Source: Deltaproteobacteria bacterium
GTDB lineage: Bacteria > Desulfobacterota > Desulfovibrionia > Desulfovibrionales > Desulfovibrionaceae
Assembly (NCBI GenBank): GCA_031280335.1
Contig: JAITGZ010000196.1
Span: 1 to 16,638, forward strand
DNA: 16,638 nucleotides
Reading direction: 5' to 3'
Shown: one piece after another, positions 1 to 7,199 of the stretch
How positions within the stretch are numbered: position 1 is the first letter of the stretch
How the letters are laid out: each line of letters starts with the position of its first letter
Made by a program: the position numbers and the translations under genes
Notes under the pieces: generated by a model
Database searches by the model: none
Told to the model about the DNA's origin: nothing
Seen by the model: the letters and a program-made list of their open reading frames with translations, nothing else

Positions 1-189
1 CACGGTGATGTACCCTACAAAGGAACTTTGTCGGGAAATCGGATGAAAATGTTTTTTTAAGGACTGACTACGTATATCTTTGGGGCTGTTGCCCAAACCC
101 CATTCAGGGGTAAACCATCGTTTCACAGGTTAAGCTCGGCTCGCTCCGGCCTTCGGCCGAGCCCGGCCGTGCGGATTTTCCCCCCAAGG
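1..189. other. Non-coding region downstream of dctM with stacked hairpins
   Basis: No gene is supported here. Three inverted repeats are visible. TTTGGG/CCCAAA lies at 79-97 around the core GGGGCTGTTGCCC. ACCCC/GGGGT lies at 97-111. GCTCGGC/GCCGAGC lies at 134-162, with an alternative inner GGCC/GGCC pairing. They sit just past the end of dctM, so they may end or stabilise its transcript, but none is followed by a clear T run on either strand. The stretch 152-179 is nearly repeated at 11926-11952, and the 82-94 core recurs at 7981 and 10714. The region therefore seems built from dispersed intergenic repeats. A 19-codon open frame runs off the left edge (plus strand, stop at 58-60) but is too short to call a gene. 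Confidence 0.5.
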
Positions 190-1488
190 TTATGACGCCT
201 TAAACATTCCCAAGGCTCTGGGCAGCCAAAGGGTGATCTCCGGCAGGGCGCAGAGCAGGGCCAGAGCCAAGGCGGCCGCGATAATCAGGGGTATGGCTGG
301 TCTGGCTATGGCCTCCATGCTCAGGTTGCTGATCCGCGCCCCCACAAAGAGGTTCACGGCCACAGGCGGGGTTACCTGCCCTATGGCCAGGTTTATGGTC
401 ATAATCACCCCGAACCAAATGGGGTCCCAGCCCAAAGCCTTGATAATGGGCATAAGAATGGGCAGAAAGATATACATGATGGAATTGGCGTCCAAAAGCA
501 TACCAGCCAGAAGCAAAATGATGTTGATCATCAGCATGATCACCAGCGGACTTTCCGAAATGCTCAAAAGCGCTCCGGCAATGGCGTCAATCAGTCCCAC
601 CGTGGCTCCCAGCCAGGAATAAAGCCCGGCGCAGGCCACCACAAACATGACCACGGCGGTGGAAACCACCGTTTCCGTCAAAATGGCGTAAAACATCTTC
701 CAGGTCAGGGTGCGGTAAATGACCAGGCCGACGAAAAGGCCGTAAAATACGGCCACGGCCGCCGCCTCCGTGGGCGTGAACACTCCTCCGTAAATCCCCC
801 CCATGATGATCACCGGGGTAAGCACCCCCCAAAAAGCCTCGCGCAAGGTGGTCAGCACAGTGCGCCAGTCCCCCCTGGGTTCGCCCCGGTAACCCTTACA
901 GCGTGATACCGCATACACAGTAATGGCCAGGGACCCCGCCACCACTATGCCCGGCACGACCCCGGCGGCAAAGAGCGCCCCTACGGACTGCTGCATGATG
1001 TCGCCATAAACAATAAAAGCGATGCTCGGCGGGATGATGATGGCCAGGCCGGAAGAAACCGAAACTGTGGCTGCGGCGAAGGCTTTGTCATACCCGGCCT
1101 GAGCCATGCTGGGGATGAGGATCAGCCCCAGGGCGGCCACTGTGGCCGGGCCTGAGCCGCTGACCGCGCCCCAGAAGGCCGCCACAATCACCGCCGCCAC
1201 CGCCAGGCCGCCGGTCATATCCCCCACCAACTGCTTGATCAGTCTGACCAGACGTTCGGCTATGCCCACCTTCTCCATAATGATGCCTGCGAAAATGAAA
1301 AAGGGAATGGCCAGCAGCGGGGTCTTGGCAATAGCGGCGTAAAAATTGTAAGAAAGCATCTGGTAGCCCATGTCCCAAAGCCAGACCACACTCACAGCGG
1401 CCAAGCCCAGGGCCACGGCTATGGGCACCCGGATAAGCAGGGGAAGCAGAAAAAGGGCCAGAGTCCAAAAAACAGGGTCTTTCAACAC
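190..1488 (-). CDS. dctM: TRAP transporter large permease (DctM family)
   Basis: This is the large membrane subunit of a TRAP transporter, the sodium-driven carrier that moves a solute delivered by the periplasmic binding protein into the cytoplasm. The 432-residue product is the usual DctM length and is almost entirely hydrophobic, consistent with about 12 membrane segments. Family hallmarks are visible: the stretch GSGPATVAALGLILIPSM followed by a Gly-Tyr motif, the IIPPSIAFIVYG loop, and near the C-terminus NLAIGQVTPPVAVNLFVG. The start is GTG at 1486-1488, directly followed by TTG. A GGGGAGG ribosome binding site lies 4 nt upstream of the GTG and 7 nt upstream of the TTG, so either codon could initiate. 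It begins 13 nt after the dctQ stop and is the last gene of the aco-dct array. Family assignment is very secure. The substrate cannot be read from this subunit. Confidence 0.95.
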   Translation of the reverse strand: MLKDPVFWTLALFLLPLLIRVPIAVALGLAAVSVVWLWDMGYQMLSYNFYAAIAKTPLLAIPFFIFAGIIMEKVGIAERLVRLIKQLVGDMTGGLAVAAVIVAAFWGAVSGSGPATVAALGLILIPSMAQAGYDKAFAAATVSVSSGLAIIIPPSIAFIVYGDIMQQSVGALFAAGVVPGIVVAGSLAITVYAVSRCKGYRGEPRGDWRTVLTTLREAFWGVLTPVIIMGGIYGGVFTPTEAAAVAVFYGLFVGLVIYRTLTWKMFYAILTETVVSTAVVMFVVACAGLYSWLGATVGLIDAIAGALLSISESPLVIMLMINIILLLAGMLLDANSIMYIFLPILMPIIKALGWDPIWFGVIMTINLAIGQVTPPVAVNLFVGARISNLSMEAIARPAIPLIIAAALALALLCALPEITLWLPRALGMFKAS

Positions 1489-1501
1489 TTCGCCTCCCCT
1501 T

Positions 1502-1972
1502 TCAGTAGCTGCTGTCGCGCATGGTTCCGCGCATGGACTGAAGGATGCGCACGATGATCAAGGCCGAAAAAACAGGCACTCCCCCGGTATAGACCACTGT
1601 GGGTATGGCCAGGGCTTCGCTGGTCGCCCCCAGCTCCAGCTCATCCATAACCTGGACGCTGCCCAGGCGTATGAGCAACAAAAAAAACACAATACAGAAG
1701 ATATGAGCCGCAAAGAAAAAACATTTGCGCCAGAAAAGCGGTACTTTGTCGTAAAGCACCGTTACCGCCAAATGCGCGTTCTTGCGAAAGGCCATGGAAA
1801 TGCCCAAAAGAGTGATCCAGACAAACATGTTGATGGTCAGCTCTTCCGTAAAAGCCAAAGGATAAACAATGACATAACGGGTAATGACATTGACGAAGGA
1901 CAGCAGGGCCATACCGAAAATAATAAAAGCCCCCACCGCTTCCTCCACATGTTCAAAGAACTTGCGCAACAC
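1502..1972 (-). CDS. dctQ: TRAP transporter small permease (DctQ family)
   Basis: This is the small membrane subunit of the TRAP transporter, which pairs with DctM in the inner membrane. The 156-residue product has four hydrophobic segments and DctQ-type features: an N-terminal helix with EEAVGAFIIFGMALLSFVNVITRYV, then EELTINMFVWITLLGISMAFRKNAHLAV in shortened family form. The open frame extends upstream to 2077, but those residues are not family-like. The start chosen is GTG at 1970-1972, because AAAGGAG lies 7 nt upstream and the protein then has the usual length. As in dctM, the GTG is directly followed by TTG. It lies 195 nt after dctP and 13 nt before dctM. The long dctP-dctQ gap contains stable hairpins, listed separately. 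Family assignment is secure; the start is inferred. Confidence 0.9.
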   Translation of the reverse strand: MLRKFFEHVEEAVGAFIIFGMALLSFVNVITRYVIVYPLAFTEELTINMFVWITLLGISMAFRKNAHLAVTVLYDKVPLFWRKCFFFAAHIFCIVFFLLLIRLGSVQVMDELELGATSEALAIPTVVYTGGVPVFSALIIVRILQSMRGTMRDSSY

Positions 1973-2167
1973 CGCCGCTCTCCTTTGGGATAAGAATAAA
2001 AGCCGTCGGCCCTTTGGAAACCCAGTTATTGAGTGGGGAGGGACAATAGCCTCAAAATTAACACAGGGCACTGCCAAATTTCAAAATAATGCCCCCCCCT
2101 GCCAAAGGGGACACTGCCTCTTTGGCAGGGCCACCGGGGGATCAGCCCCCGGTGGCAAAGTATAAAA
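1973..2167. other. dctP-dctQ intergenic region with tandem hairpins
   Basis: This gap inside the TRAP operon holds two perfect inverted repeats. One is an 11-bp stem with a 5-nt loop at 2130-2156 (GCCACCGGGGG / CCCCCGGTGGC). The other is an 8-bp stem at 2100-2127 (TGCCAAAG / CTTTGGCA). A C-rich run at 2092-2099 follows them on the plus strand. Read in the direction of transcription, the strong hairpin starts about 11 nt after the dctP stop. There is no T run behind it, so a full intrinsic terminator is not supported. A 3'-end stabiliser or partial attenuator that gives more binding protein than permease is plausible inference. Confidence 0.6.
2130..2156 (-). terminator. GC-rich hairpin after dctP (possible partial terminator)
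   Basis: A perfect 11-bp stem (10 of 11 pairs G-C) with a 5-nt loop lies directly downstream of the dctP stop. The stability is terminator-like, but the U tract is missing, so leaky termination or 3'-end protection of dctP mRNA is more likely than a full stop. Confidence 0.4.
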
Positions 2168-3244
2168 CTAGCGCACAGATGCCATGTCTTCGCGGGCAAG
2201 CTTGATAATATCCGCGCCGATCTTGGACGTCCAGGCATCAATAACGGATTTGGTGGCTTCCACAAAACGTTTGGTTTCTTCCGGAGTCAGATCAACTACA
2301 TTGGCTCCGGCCTGACCCAGGGTGGCCTTCCAGTCCGTGGAATCAGGGGTTTTGCCCAAAGCTTTAAGCGTGGCCAAATTTTTGCCGCCGTCATTTTCAT
2401 CCAGTCCGGCCCGGCCCAGAGCGATCTGGAAGGCGGCCGCATCCTTGGCCGCTTTGGCAATCAGCTCCTGATCGGCGGCACTGAAAGACTTCCACACCTG
2501 GGGGTTGACCACAAACATGGTCGGGTCGGCCATGTAATGCCAGTTGGTGATGTATTTGTGGTAGTCAGTAACCTTGAGGGGGTAGAAAGTAAGCACGGGA
2601 TTTTCCTGCCCGTCGATTACGCCCTGTTGGATGGCCGACATGGTGTCGGCCCAAGCCATGGTGATGGGGTTGGCCCCCAGTGCCTTAAAGATGTCAATGA
2701 ACAGAGGACTGCCCACTACGCGCATTTTCATGCCCACAAGGTCCGCAGGGGTGCGGATGGCTTTTTTGCTGTTGGTCAGTTCGCGAAAACCATTTTCGCC
2801 AAAACAAATAAAGACCGCTCCCTTGCTTTCCAAAATCTCGGCCAGCTTTTTGCCGGTTTTGCCGCCGGTGATAGCATCCAGGGCCTTGTAGCGATCAGGC
2901 TCGCCGGAGATGAAAAAAGGCAAGGCAAAAAGATTCAGTTCAGGTATCTGGGGAGAATAGTTGATGGTGGACTGCACGGCGAAGTCAATGGTGCCATTGC
3001 GCAGCAACATAAAGGCGTTGGTCTGCTTGCCTGTGGTCAATTGAGCGTTGGGGTAAACCTTGATGTTGATTTTACCGCCGCTGCGTTCTTTGACCAAGTC
3101 CGCAAAATACTGCGCCCCCTGGCCCCAGGCGGTGTTGATGCCGGGCACGATATCCAGTTTGTACTCGCTCTTGTACGCGGCCAGAGCCGTCACGCTGAAG
3201 GCGGTTACCACAAGAACCGTCATTAAGGCCAACAATCTTTTCAT
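2168..3244 (-). CDS. dctP: TRAP transporter periplasmic solute-binding protein (DctP family)
   Basis: This is the periplasmic binding protein that captures the solute and hands it to DctQM. The product is 358 residues. It starts with a signal peptide: MKR, a hydrophobic core to about residue 20, and likely cleavage after ALA at 22. Family features follow: GQGAQYFADLVKERSGGKI (41-59), the QLTTGKQT segment, FALPFFI (106-112), and the conserved arginine in MKMRVVGSPLF (Arg175), which in studied DctP proteins forms the salt bridge to the substrate carboxylate. DTMSAIQQGVIDGQENP ends near 216. This points to an organic acid ligand. The ATG at 3242-3244 has AAGGAGG 5 nt upstream. It is 87 nt downstream of acoC on the same strand, which suggests shared function or co-transcription. 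The specific ligand is not readable; a 2-oxoacid is a guess from context. Confidence 0.95.
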   Translation of the reverse strand: MKRLLALMTVLVVTAFSVTALAAYKSEYKLDIVPGINTAWGQGAQYFADLVKERSGGKINIKVYPNAQLTTGKQTNAFMLLRNGTIDFAVQSTINYSPQIPELNLFALPFFISGEPDRYKALDAITGGKTGKKLAEILESKGAVFICFGENGFRELTNSKKAIRTPADLVGMKMRVVGSPLFIDIFKALGANPITMAWADTMSAIQQGVIDGQENPVLTFYPLKVTDYHKYITNWHYMADPTMFVVNPQVWKSFSAADQELIAKAAKDAAAFQIALGRAGLDENDGGKNLATLKALGKTPDSTDWKATLGQAGANVVDLTPEETKRFVEATKSVIDAWTSKIGADIIKLAREDMASVR

Positions 3245-3274
3245 TTTTGCCTCCTTAGGCGGTAAGGTTAAATA

Positions 3275-3299
3275 TTTTCACCTGTTGCCCAGGTGAAAA
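3275..3299. promoter_or_regulatory. Inverted repeat between acoC and dctP
   Basis: A perfect 10-bp inverted repeat (TTTTCACCTG / CAGGTGAAAA) with a 5-nt loop sits in the 87-nt gap between the acoC stop (3332) and the dctP ribosome binding site. Flanking A/T stretches nearly extend the stem on both sides. It could be an intrinsic terminator or attenuator for acoABC, or an operator in front of dctP. The T content on the 3' side (TATTT on the minus strand) is weak for a terminator, so the role is open. Confidence 0.5.
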
Positions 3300-3331
3300 A
3301 TTTGGAAAAATGCAGCGAGAATTAAATTGCT

Positions 3332-4624
3332 TTACAACAAAAGCTTCCATGGATTTTCCACCAGATCGCGCACCAAAGCGAGAAACATGGCGGCCTCCGC
3401 TCCATTGGCCGCGCGGTGGTCCGCCGTCAGGCTCAGGTTCATCAACGGGCGCATAACTATGCGCCCGTCCACTTCCACAGCGGTACGGACAATGGCGTTC
3501 ACTCCCAAAATGGCGCTTTCCGGTTGATTGATGATGGGAGTGAAACTTTCCATGCCGAACATGCCCAAGTTAGTCAGGGTAAAGGTGCCACCGGTGTATT
3601 CATCAGGCGTGAGCCGTCCTTGTCTGGCTTTTTCCGCCAGCAGGGCGGCCTCGTCAGCTATTTCTCCCAGGCTTTTGCTCTCCGCGTTGCGGATTACCGG
3701 CACGATCAGGCCGTCTTCCAAAGCTACGGCCAGCCCCATATGTACCGCCTCATGCAGGATGATCTCCTCCCCTTCCACCGAAGCATTGAGCAGGGGATGC
3801 GCCTGAAGAGCGCGGGCGACGAGTTTGATCAGCAGATCTGTATAACTCACCTTGCGCTCGATGTTCAGGTTTTTTTTCAGTTCCGCCAGGGCCGTAACGT
3901 CCGCACGCAAATTATAGCTGACCATGGGGGCTATATTCCAACTGGCGCTCATGTTGCGGGCTATGGCCCGGCGCATGGCGCTCATGGGTTCGCATCGCCC
4001 ATCCGCCCCAGCGTCCGAGACCGGCGGGACGACCGGACGCGCGGCAACAGCCAGCACGTCCGCCTTCATAATCCGCCCTTCTTTGCGTATGGCGGACAAA
4101 TCCGCGCCCAGATCCACAGCCAGTTTGGCAGCCAAGGGCGAGACCCTGGGCGGGCGCGCCCCTTCCAGGTCTTTCACCGCAATCATCCCCCCCGGCCCGC
4201 TGCCGCGCAGGATAGTCAGGTCTATGCCCCGCTCCATTGCCAGCTTTCTGGCCTTGGGCGTGGCCCTGGGCCTGCCCGTTCCCACCGTTGTGGGAGAGAA
4301 CGGTGCTGGCGTTGCGGGAGCGGATGCCTCACTGTGGGCCGCCGGCGTTGCCGCGCCTGCAGGCGCACCAGCCCAAGGAGCTGCTTCACTCGGCCCCACA
4401 ATGACCCCAACCACTTCAGTGGCCGGTACCACCGCGCCGGCCGCAAAGCGTATGCGCAATATGCCATCGGCCTCGGCCAACACATCGTTGGTCAACTTAT
4501 CGGTTTCCACTTGATAAATGGCATCGCCGGCCTTGACGGTGTCACCGTCCTTAAAGTTCCATCTGGCGATAACGCCTGTCTCCATAGTAAGCCCAAGCTT
4601 GGGCATAAGCACATTCACAGCCAT
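3332..4624 (-). CDS. acoC: Dihydrolipoamide acetyltransferase (E2) of an acetoin/2-oxoacid dehydrogenase complex
   Basis: This is the E2 core of a thiamine-dependent dehydrogenase complex. It carries the acyl group on a lipoyl arm and transfers it to CoA, giving acetyl-CoA if the substrate is acetoin or pyruvate. The 430-residue protein has an N-terminal lipoyl domain (1-77) with lipoyl lysine Lys43 in VETDKLTND. An Ala/Pro-rich linker (79-118) follows, then two peripheral-subunit-binding domains (about 119-154, and a shorter one at 160-193) and a catalytic domain (212-430). The catalytic motif reads DHRAANG (402-408). His403 is present, but the usual aspartate of HxxxDG is Asn407, read directly from the codon AAT. 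The ATG at 4622-4624 follows acoB by 12 nt. The E2 call is very secure. Acetoin rather than pyruvate specificity is inferred from the AcoA-like E1 alpha. Confidence 0.92.
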   Translation of the reverse strand: MAVNVLMPKLGLTMETGVIARWNFKDGDTVKAGDAIYQVETDKLTNDVLAEADGILRIRFAAGAVVPATEVVGVIVGPSEAAPWAGAPAGAATPAAHSEASAPATPAPFSPTTVGTGRPRATPKARKLAMERGIDLTILRGSGPGGMIAVKDLEGARPPRVSPLAAKLAVDLGADLSAIRKEGRIMKADVLAVAARPVVPPVSDAGADGRCEPMSAMRRAIARNMSASWNIAPMVSYNLRADVTALAELKKNLNIERKVSYTDLLIKLVARALQAHPLLNASVEGEEIILHEAVHMGLAVALEDGLIVPVIRNAESKSLGEIADEAALLAEKARQGRLTPDEYTGGTFTLTNLGMFGMESFTPIINQPESAILGVNAIVRTAVEVDGRIVMRPLMNLSLTADHRAANGAEAAMFLALVRDLVENPWKLLL

Positions 4625-4636
4625 TTCCGCCCCCGC

Positions 4637-5608
4637 CTAAAACAATTTTTTTGCGGCGGCAACGATTTGCGCCGGCAACACCCTGTATTGGTCTTCCAAC
4701 ACCGGGGAGAAGGGTACCGGGGTAAAGGGGGCACCCAGGCGCGCCACAGGCGCGTCCAGGGCATCCAGGGCCTCTTCGGCGATAATGGCCGCCACCTCAG
4801 CCCCCACACCGCCCTGCTTCACCGCCTCGTGTACAATCATCACCCGCGAGGTTTTGACCACAGAGGTCAGAATGGCGTCTGTATCCAGGGGCGAGAGGGT
4901 GCGCAGATCCAGCACCTCGGCACTGATGCCTTCGTCAGCCAACAGTTTGGCCGCCTCCAGGCATTTGAGCAGTTGAGCGCTGTAGGAAATGATGGTCATA
5001 TCCCTGCCTTCTCTACATACGGCGGCCTTGCCTATGGGGGTAAGACACTCGCCTTCGGGCACATCACCCTTCAAGGGAAAGAGGGTTTTGTTTTCAAAAT
5101 AGATCACCGGATTATCGCTACGGATGGCGCTTTTGAGCAGGCCCTTGGCGTCCGCTGGATTGGACGGGGCCACCACCTGGATGCCCGGAATATGAACGAA
5201 CCAGGACTCCACGCTCTGCGAGTGCTGTGCGGCCGCGCCTTTGGCCATACCGTCCGGGGCGCGTACCACCACCGGCACTTTGGTCTGCCCGCCGAACATA
5301 TAGCGGATCTTGGCCATCTGGTTAAAAACTTCATCCATGCACACCCCGAAGAAGTCGGCGAAGTGCATGTCGGCCACCGGACGCATCCCTGCCAGGGCGG
5401 CACCCACTGCCGCGCCCACAATGGCTGTCTCGGAGATGGGCGTGTCCATAACCCGATCCGCCCCGACCATTTGAGGCAAATCCTTAAATTGGCCGAAGAT
5501 ACCGCCCTGGCGGGCTATATCTTCACCCATGACGAAAACGCTTTCGTCCCTGAGCATTTCTTCTTGCATGGCTTCCAGGGTAGCCTGGGAAAAGGTGATA
5601 TTCTTCAT
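4637..5608 (-). CDS. acoB: Acetoin/2-oxoacid dehydrogenase E1 component, beta subunit
   Basis: This is the beta chain of the thiamine diphosphate dependent E1 (alpha2beta2), which decarboxylates a 2-oxoacid or cleaves acetoin and passes the acyl unit to lipoyl-E2. The product is 323 residues, the normal size. Recognisable blocks are FVMGEDIARQGGIFG near the N-terminus and DRVMDTPISE, with Glu60, the conserved glutamate that activates the thiamine ring. PVVVRAPDG, HSQSVESWFVHIPGIQVVAPS and a C-terminal transketolase-C domain with EVLDLRTLSPLD and VIVHEA-like VMIVHEAVKQGGVGAEVAA also fit. The open frame extends to 5692, overlapping acoA. The ATG at 5606-5608 is preferred because AAGGGAG lies 6 nt upstream and the product then starts MKNITFSQATLEAM, as in the family. 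It begins 13 nt after the acoA stop. Family very secure; substrate inferred. Confidence 0.93.
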   Translation of the reverse strand: MKNITFSQATLEAMQEEMLRDESVFVMGEDIARQGGIFGQFKDLPQMVGADRVMDTPISETAIVGAAVGAALAGMRPVADMHFADFFGVCMDEVFNQMAKIRYMFGGQTKVPVVVRAPDGMAKGAAAQHSQSVESWFVHIPGIQVVAPSNPADAKGLLKSAIRSDNPVIYFENKTLFPLKGDVPEGECLTPIGKAAVCREGRDMTIISYSAQLLKCLEAAKLLADEGISAEVLDLRTLSPLDTDAILTSVVKTSRVMIVHEAVKQGGVGAEVAAIIAEEALDALDAPVARLGAPFTPVPFSPVLEDQYRVLPAQIVAAAKKLF

Positions 5609-5621
5609 GCTTGGCTCCCTT

Positions 5622-6581
5622 TTAGTCATACAAATCGGTAAAAAGTTCCTGCGGGTCTGGATACGGACTGCTCTTGGCAAAAGCCAGGGCATCTACCACT
5701 TCTGCGGCCATACCCTCACGCACGGAGTCCAGCTCGGCCTTGCCCAGCCATTTTTCCTTAACGGCGCGCTCCTCAAAAAGTTTGATGGGATCGGATTCGC
5801 TGAAGCGCTTCTGCACTTCTTCCCGGGTACGGTATTTTTCCGGATCTCCCACAAAATGCCCCTTCACCCGGTAAGTCTTGCACTCCAGCAAAGCCGGACC
5901 CTCTCCTTTTCTGGCCCGACGCACCAGCTCTCCGGCCGCCTCATACACGGCCAACACATCATTGCCGTCAACCTTTACCCCCGGCATACCGTAGCCTGCG
6001 GCCCGATCCGCTATATCCGCCACAGAGGTGGTGGTGCGATACGGGGTGGTGGAGGCCCATTCATTGTTCTCGCATACGAAAAGCGCAGGCAGCTTCCAGG
6101 CGGCGGCCATGTTGGCCGCCTCGTGAAAAGTACCCCGGTTGGAGGCCCCATCGCCGAAGAAGACCACGGCCACCTGGTCGGTGCGGCGCAATTTGGCGGC
6201 CAAGGCCGCGCCCACGGCCAGGGTATAGCCTCCGCCCACCACGCCGTTGGCCCCTAACATGCCTACCTTGAAATCGGCTATGTGCATGGAGCCGCCCTTG
6301 CCCCGGCATACCCCGGTGCTGCGTCCGAAAATCTCCGCCATCATGGGTTTGATTTCCGCTCCCTTGGCGATGCAGTGCCCATGCCCACGATGCGTACTCT
6401 CAATATAATCCTTAGGGGTGAGATTATGGCATACCCCAACTGCCACCGCTTCTTCGCCGATATACAGATGGGTGAAGCCCGGAATTTCTCCGGCCAAAAA
6501 ATGCTTTTCAATCGTTTCTTCAAAACGCCTGATCTTGACCATACCGGAATACAAACTGCGCAGTAAATCTTTGGAATACAT
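5622..6581 (-). CDS. acoA: Acetoin/2-oxoacid dehydrogenase E1 component, alpha subunit
   Basis: This is the thiamine diphosphate binding alpha chain of the E1 heterotetramer, partner of the next gene. The 319-residue product shows STHRGHGH (62-69), GKGGSMHIAD (94-103), and the thiamine/magnesium motif beginning GDGASN at 143 and ending in ENN at 171-173. WKLPALFVCENN and the block before GANGVVGGG are typical of acetoin dehydrogenase AcoA and its close 2-oxoacid relatives. An ATG exists at 6594-6596, but it overlaps the ribosome binding site itself (ATGGAGG). The ATG at 6579-6581 has GGAGG 8 nt upstream and gives the family start MYSKDLL. It is the first aco gene, 66 nt after the SLOG-like gene on the same strand. 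Family very secure. Acetoin versus pyruvate cannot be settled by eye. Confidence 0.93.
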   Translation of the reverse strand: MYSKDLLRSLYSGMVKIRRFEETIEKHFLAGEIPGFTHLYIGEEAVAVGVCHNLTPKDYIESTHRGHGHCIAKGAEIKPMMAEIFGRSTGVCRGKGGSMHIADFKVGMLGANGVVGGGYTLAVGAALAAKLRRTDQVAVVFFGDGASNRGTFHEAANMAAAWKLPALFVCENNEWASTTPYRTTTSVADIADRAAGYGMPGVKVDGNDVLAVYEAAGELVRRARKGEGPALLECKTYRVKGHFVGDPEKYRTREEVQKRFSESDPIKLFEERAVKEKWLGKAELDSVREGMAAEVVDALAFAKSSPYPDPQELFTDLYD

Positions 6582-6628
6582 CAAATAGACCTCCATGCTA
6601 ACTTATGGCGCTTCGCGTGCCAAACCAG

Positions 6629-6650
6629 TAAATTTCAAAGTTAAAATTTA
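6629..6650. repeat. AT-rich palindrome covering the stop of the SLOG-like gene
   Basis: TAAATTT / AAATTTA arms flank an 8-nt loop. The TAA stop of the gene at 6648-7199 lies in the right arm. The 12-mer AAAGTTAAAATT (6637-6648) recurs inverted at 7358-7369. The two copies flank the SLOG-like gene and its upstream region. The core resembles the palindromes at 10783 and 11988, but only loosely. Confidence 0.45.
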
Positions 6651-7199
6651 ACGCGTGAAGGAGCGGGCAAACAGTTCCGCCACCGCCTTCTGACCGTTCT
6701 CATTGATAAAACGGGTACCGGTGCCGGTAAAAAAACGCTCGGAGACAACCACGTTATCTTGCTTGGTCCAGGCGTTGTCCCAGTGAAACCAGCTATTCCG
6801 GTTCTGATCAAAAACCAAAAGACGCTTATTGCAAATTTTAGAAAACTCCGCGCCCCATCCCGTGCCTCCTTTAACCGTATCGTCAGGGAGTATTTCACCC
6901 ACCACAAAAACCTCGTGGGAGCTGCTGACCTGCCAGCAGATGGATTGCAGCACTTTGCGAAAAATGGGCGCGCTGGTGTACTGACGACTCATGAGCTTGG
7001 AGACATAGCTCAGGCTGACATCTTTAAGGGCCAGTTCCTCATTGGTCAGTACGCGCAGCCCGCGCGCGCGTTCAGTCTGCCGGCCTTCAAAGCTGAAGTT
7101 CACTTCCTGTAAGCCGTGTTTCTCCGCCATACGCCCGAACCACGCCTCCGCTCCGGCGGCACCGCCGCTGTATAGCACGCATTCTTTAGGATTAAGCAT
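6648..7199 (-). CDS. SLOG/YpsA-like putative nucleotide-binding protein
   Basis: I do not recognise a named family with certainty. The 183-residue product looks like a single Rossmann-type domain of the SLOG superfamily (LOG, DprA, YpsA, putative molybdenum-cofactor carrier). An N-terminal strand and glycine loop VLYSGGAAGAE (8-18) is followed by a helix, then VNFSFEGR (33-40). Late in the chain are VKGGTGWGAEF (109-119), LLVFDQ (127-132) and FTGTGTRFINENG (157-169), matching the spacing of the GGT phosphate-binding and C-terminal motifs in that fold. This is analogy, not a database hit. The ATG at 7197-7199 is chosen because the fold starts there, with GGAG 7 nt upstream. An in-frame ATG at 7251-7253 has a stronger AAGGAGG but only 3 nt spacing and would add 18 residues. 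It precedes acoA by 66 nt, so a link to that operon is possible. Confidence 0.65.
   Translation of the reverse strand: MLNPKECVLYSGGAAGAEAWFGRMAEKHGLQEVNFSFEGRQTERARGLRVLTNEELALKDVSLSYVSKLMSRQYTSAPIFRKVLQSICWQVSSSHEVFVVGEILPDDTVKGGTGWGAEFSKICNKRLLVFDQNRNSWFHWDNAWTKQDNVVVSERFFTGTGTRFINENGQKAVAELFARSFTR

Noticed and set aside
1..60. Open plus-strand frame entering from the left edge, ending at TAA 58-60
   Set aside because: Only 19 codons, no recognisable motif, and such a frame is expected by chance.
1973..2077. Upstream extension of dctQ by 35 residues
   Set aside because: The extension is not family-like and would pass over a clear ribosome binding site directly in front of the GTG at 1972.
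2537..3226. 229-codon plus-strand frame opposite dctP
   Set aside because: It is a mirror of the dctP coding sequence with no independent support.
3416..5641. 741-codon plus-strand open frame opposite acoB and acoC
   Set aside because: It is antisense to two unmistakable genes, the translation is rich in His/Arg/Gly/Gln with no domain, and it follows the GC-rich codon pattern of the real strand.
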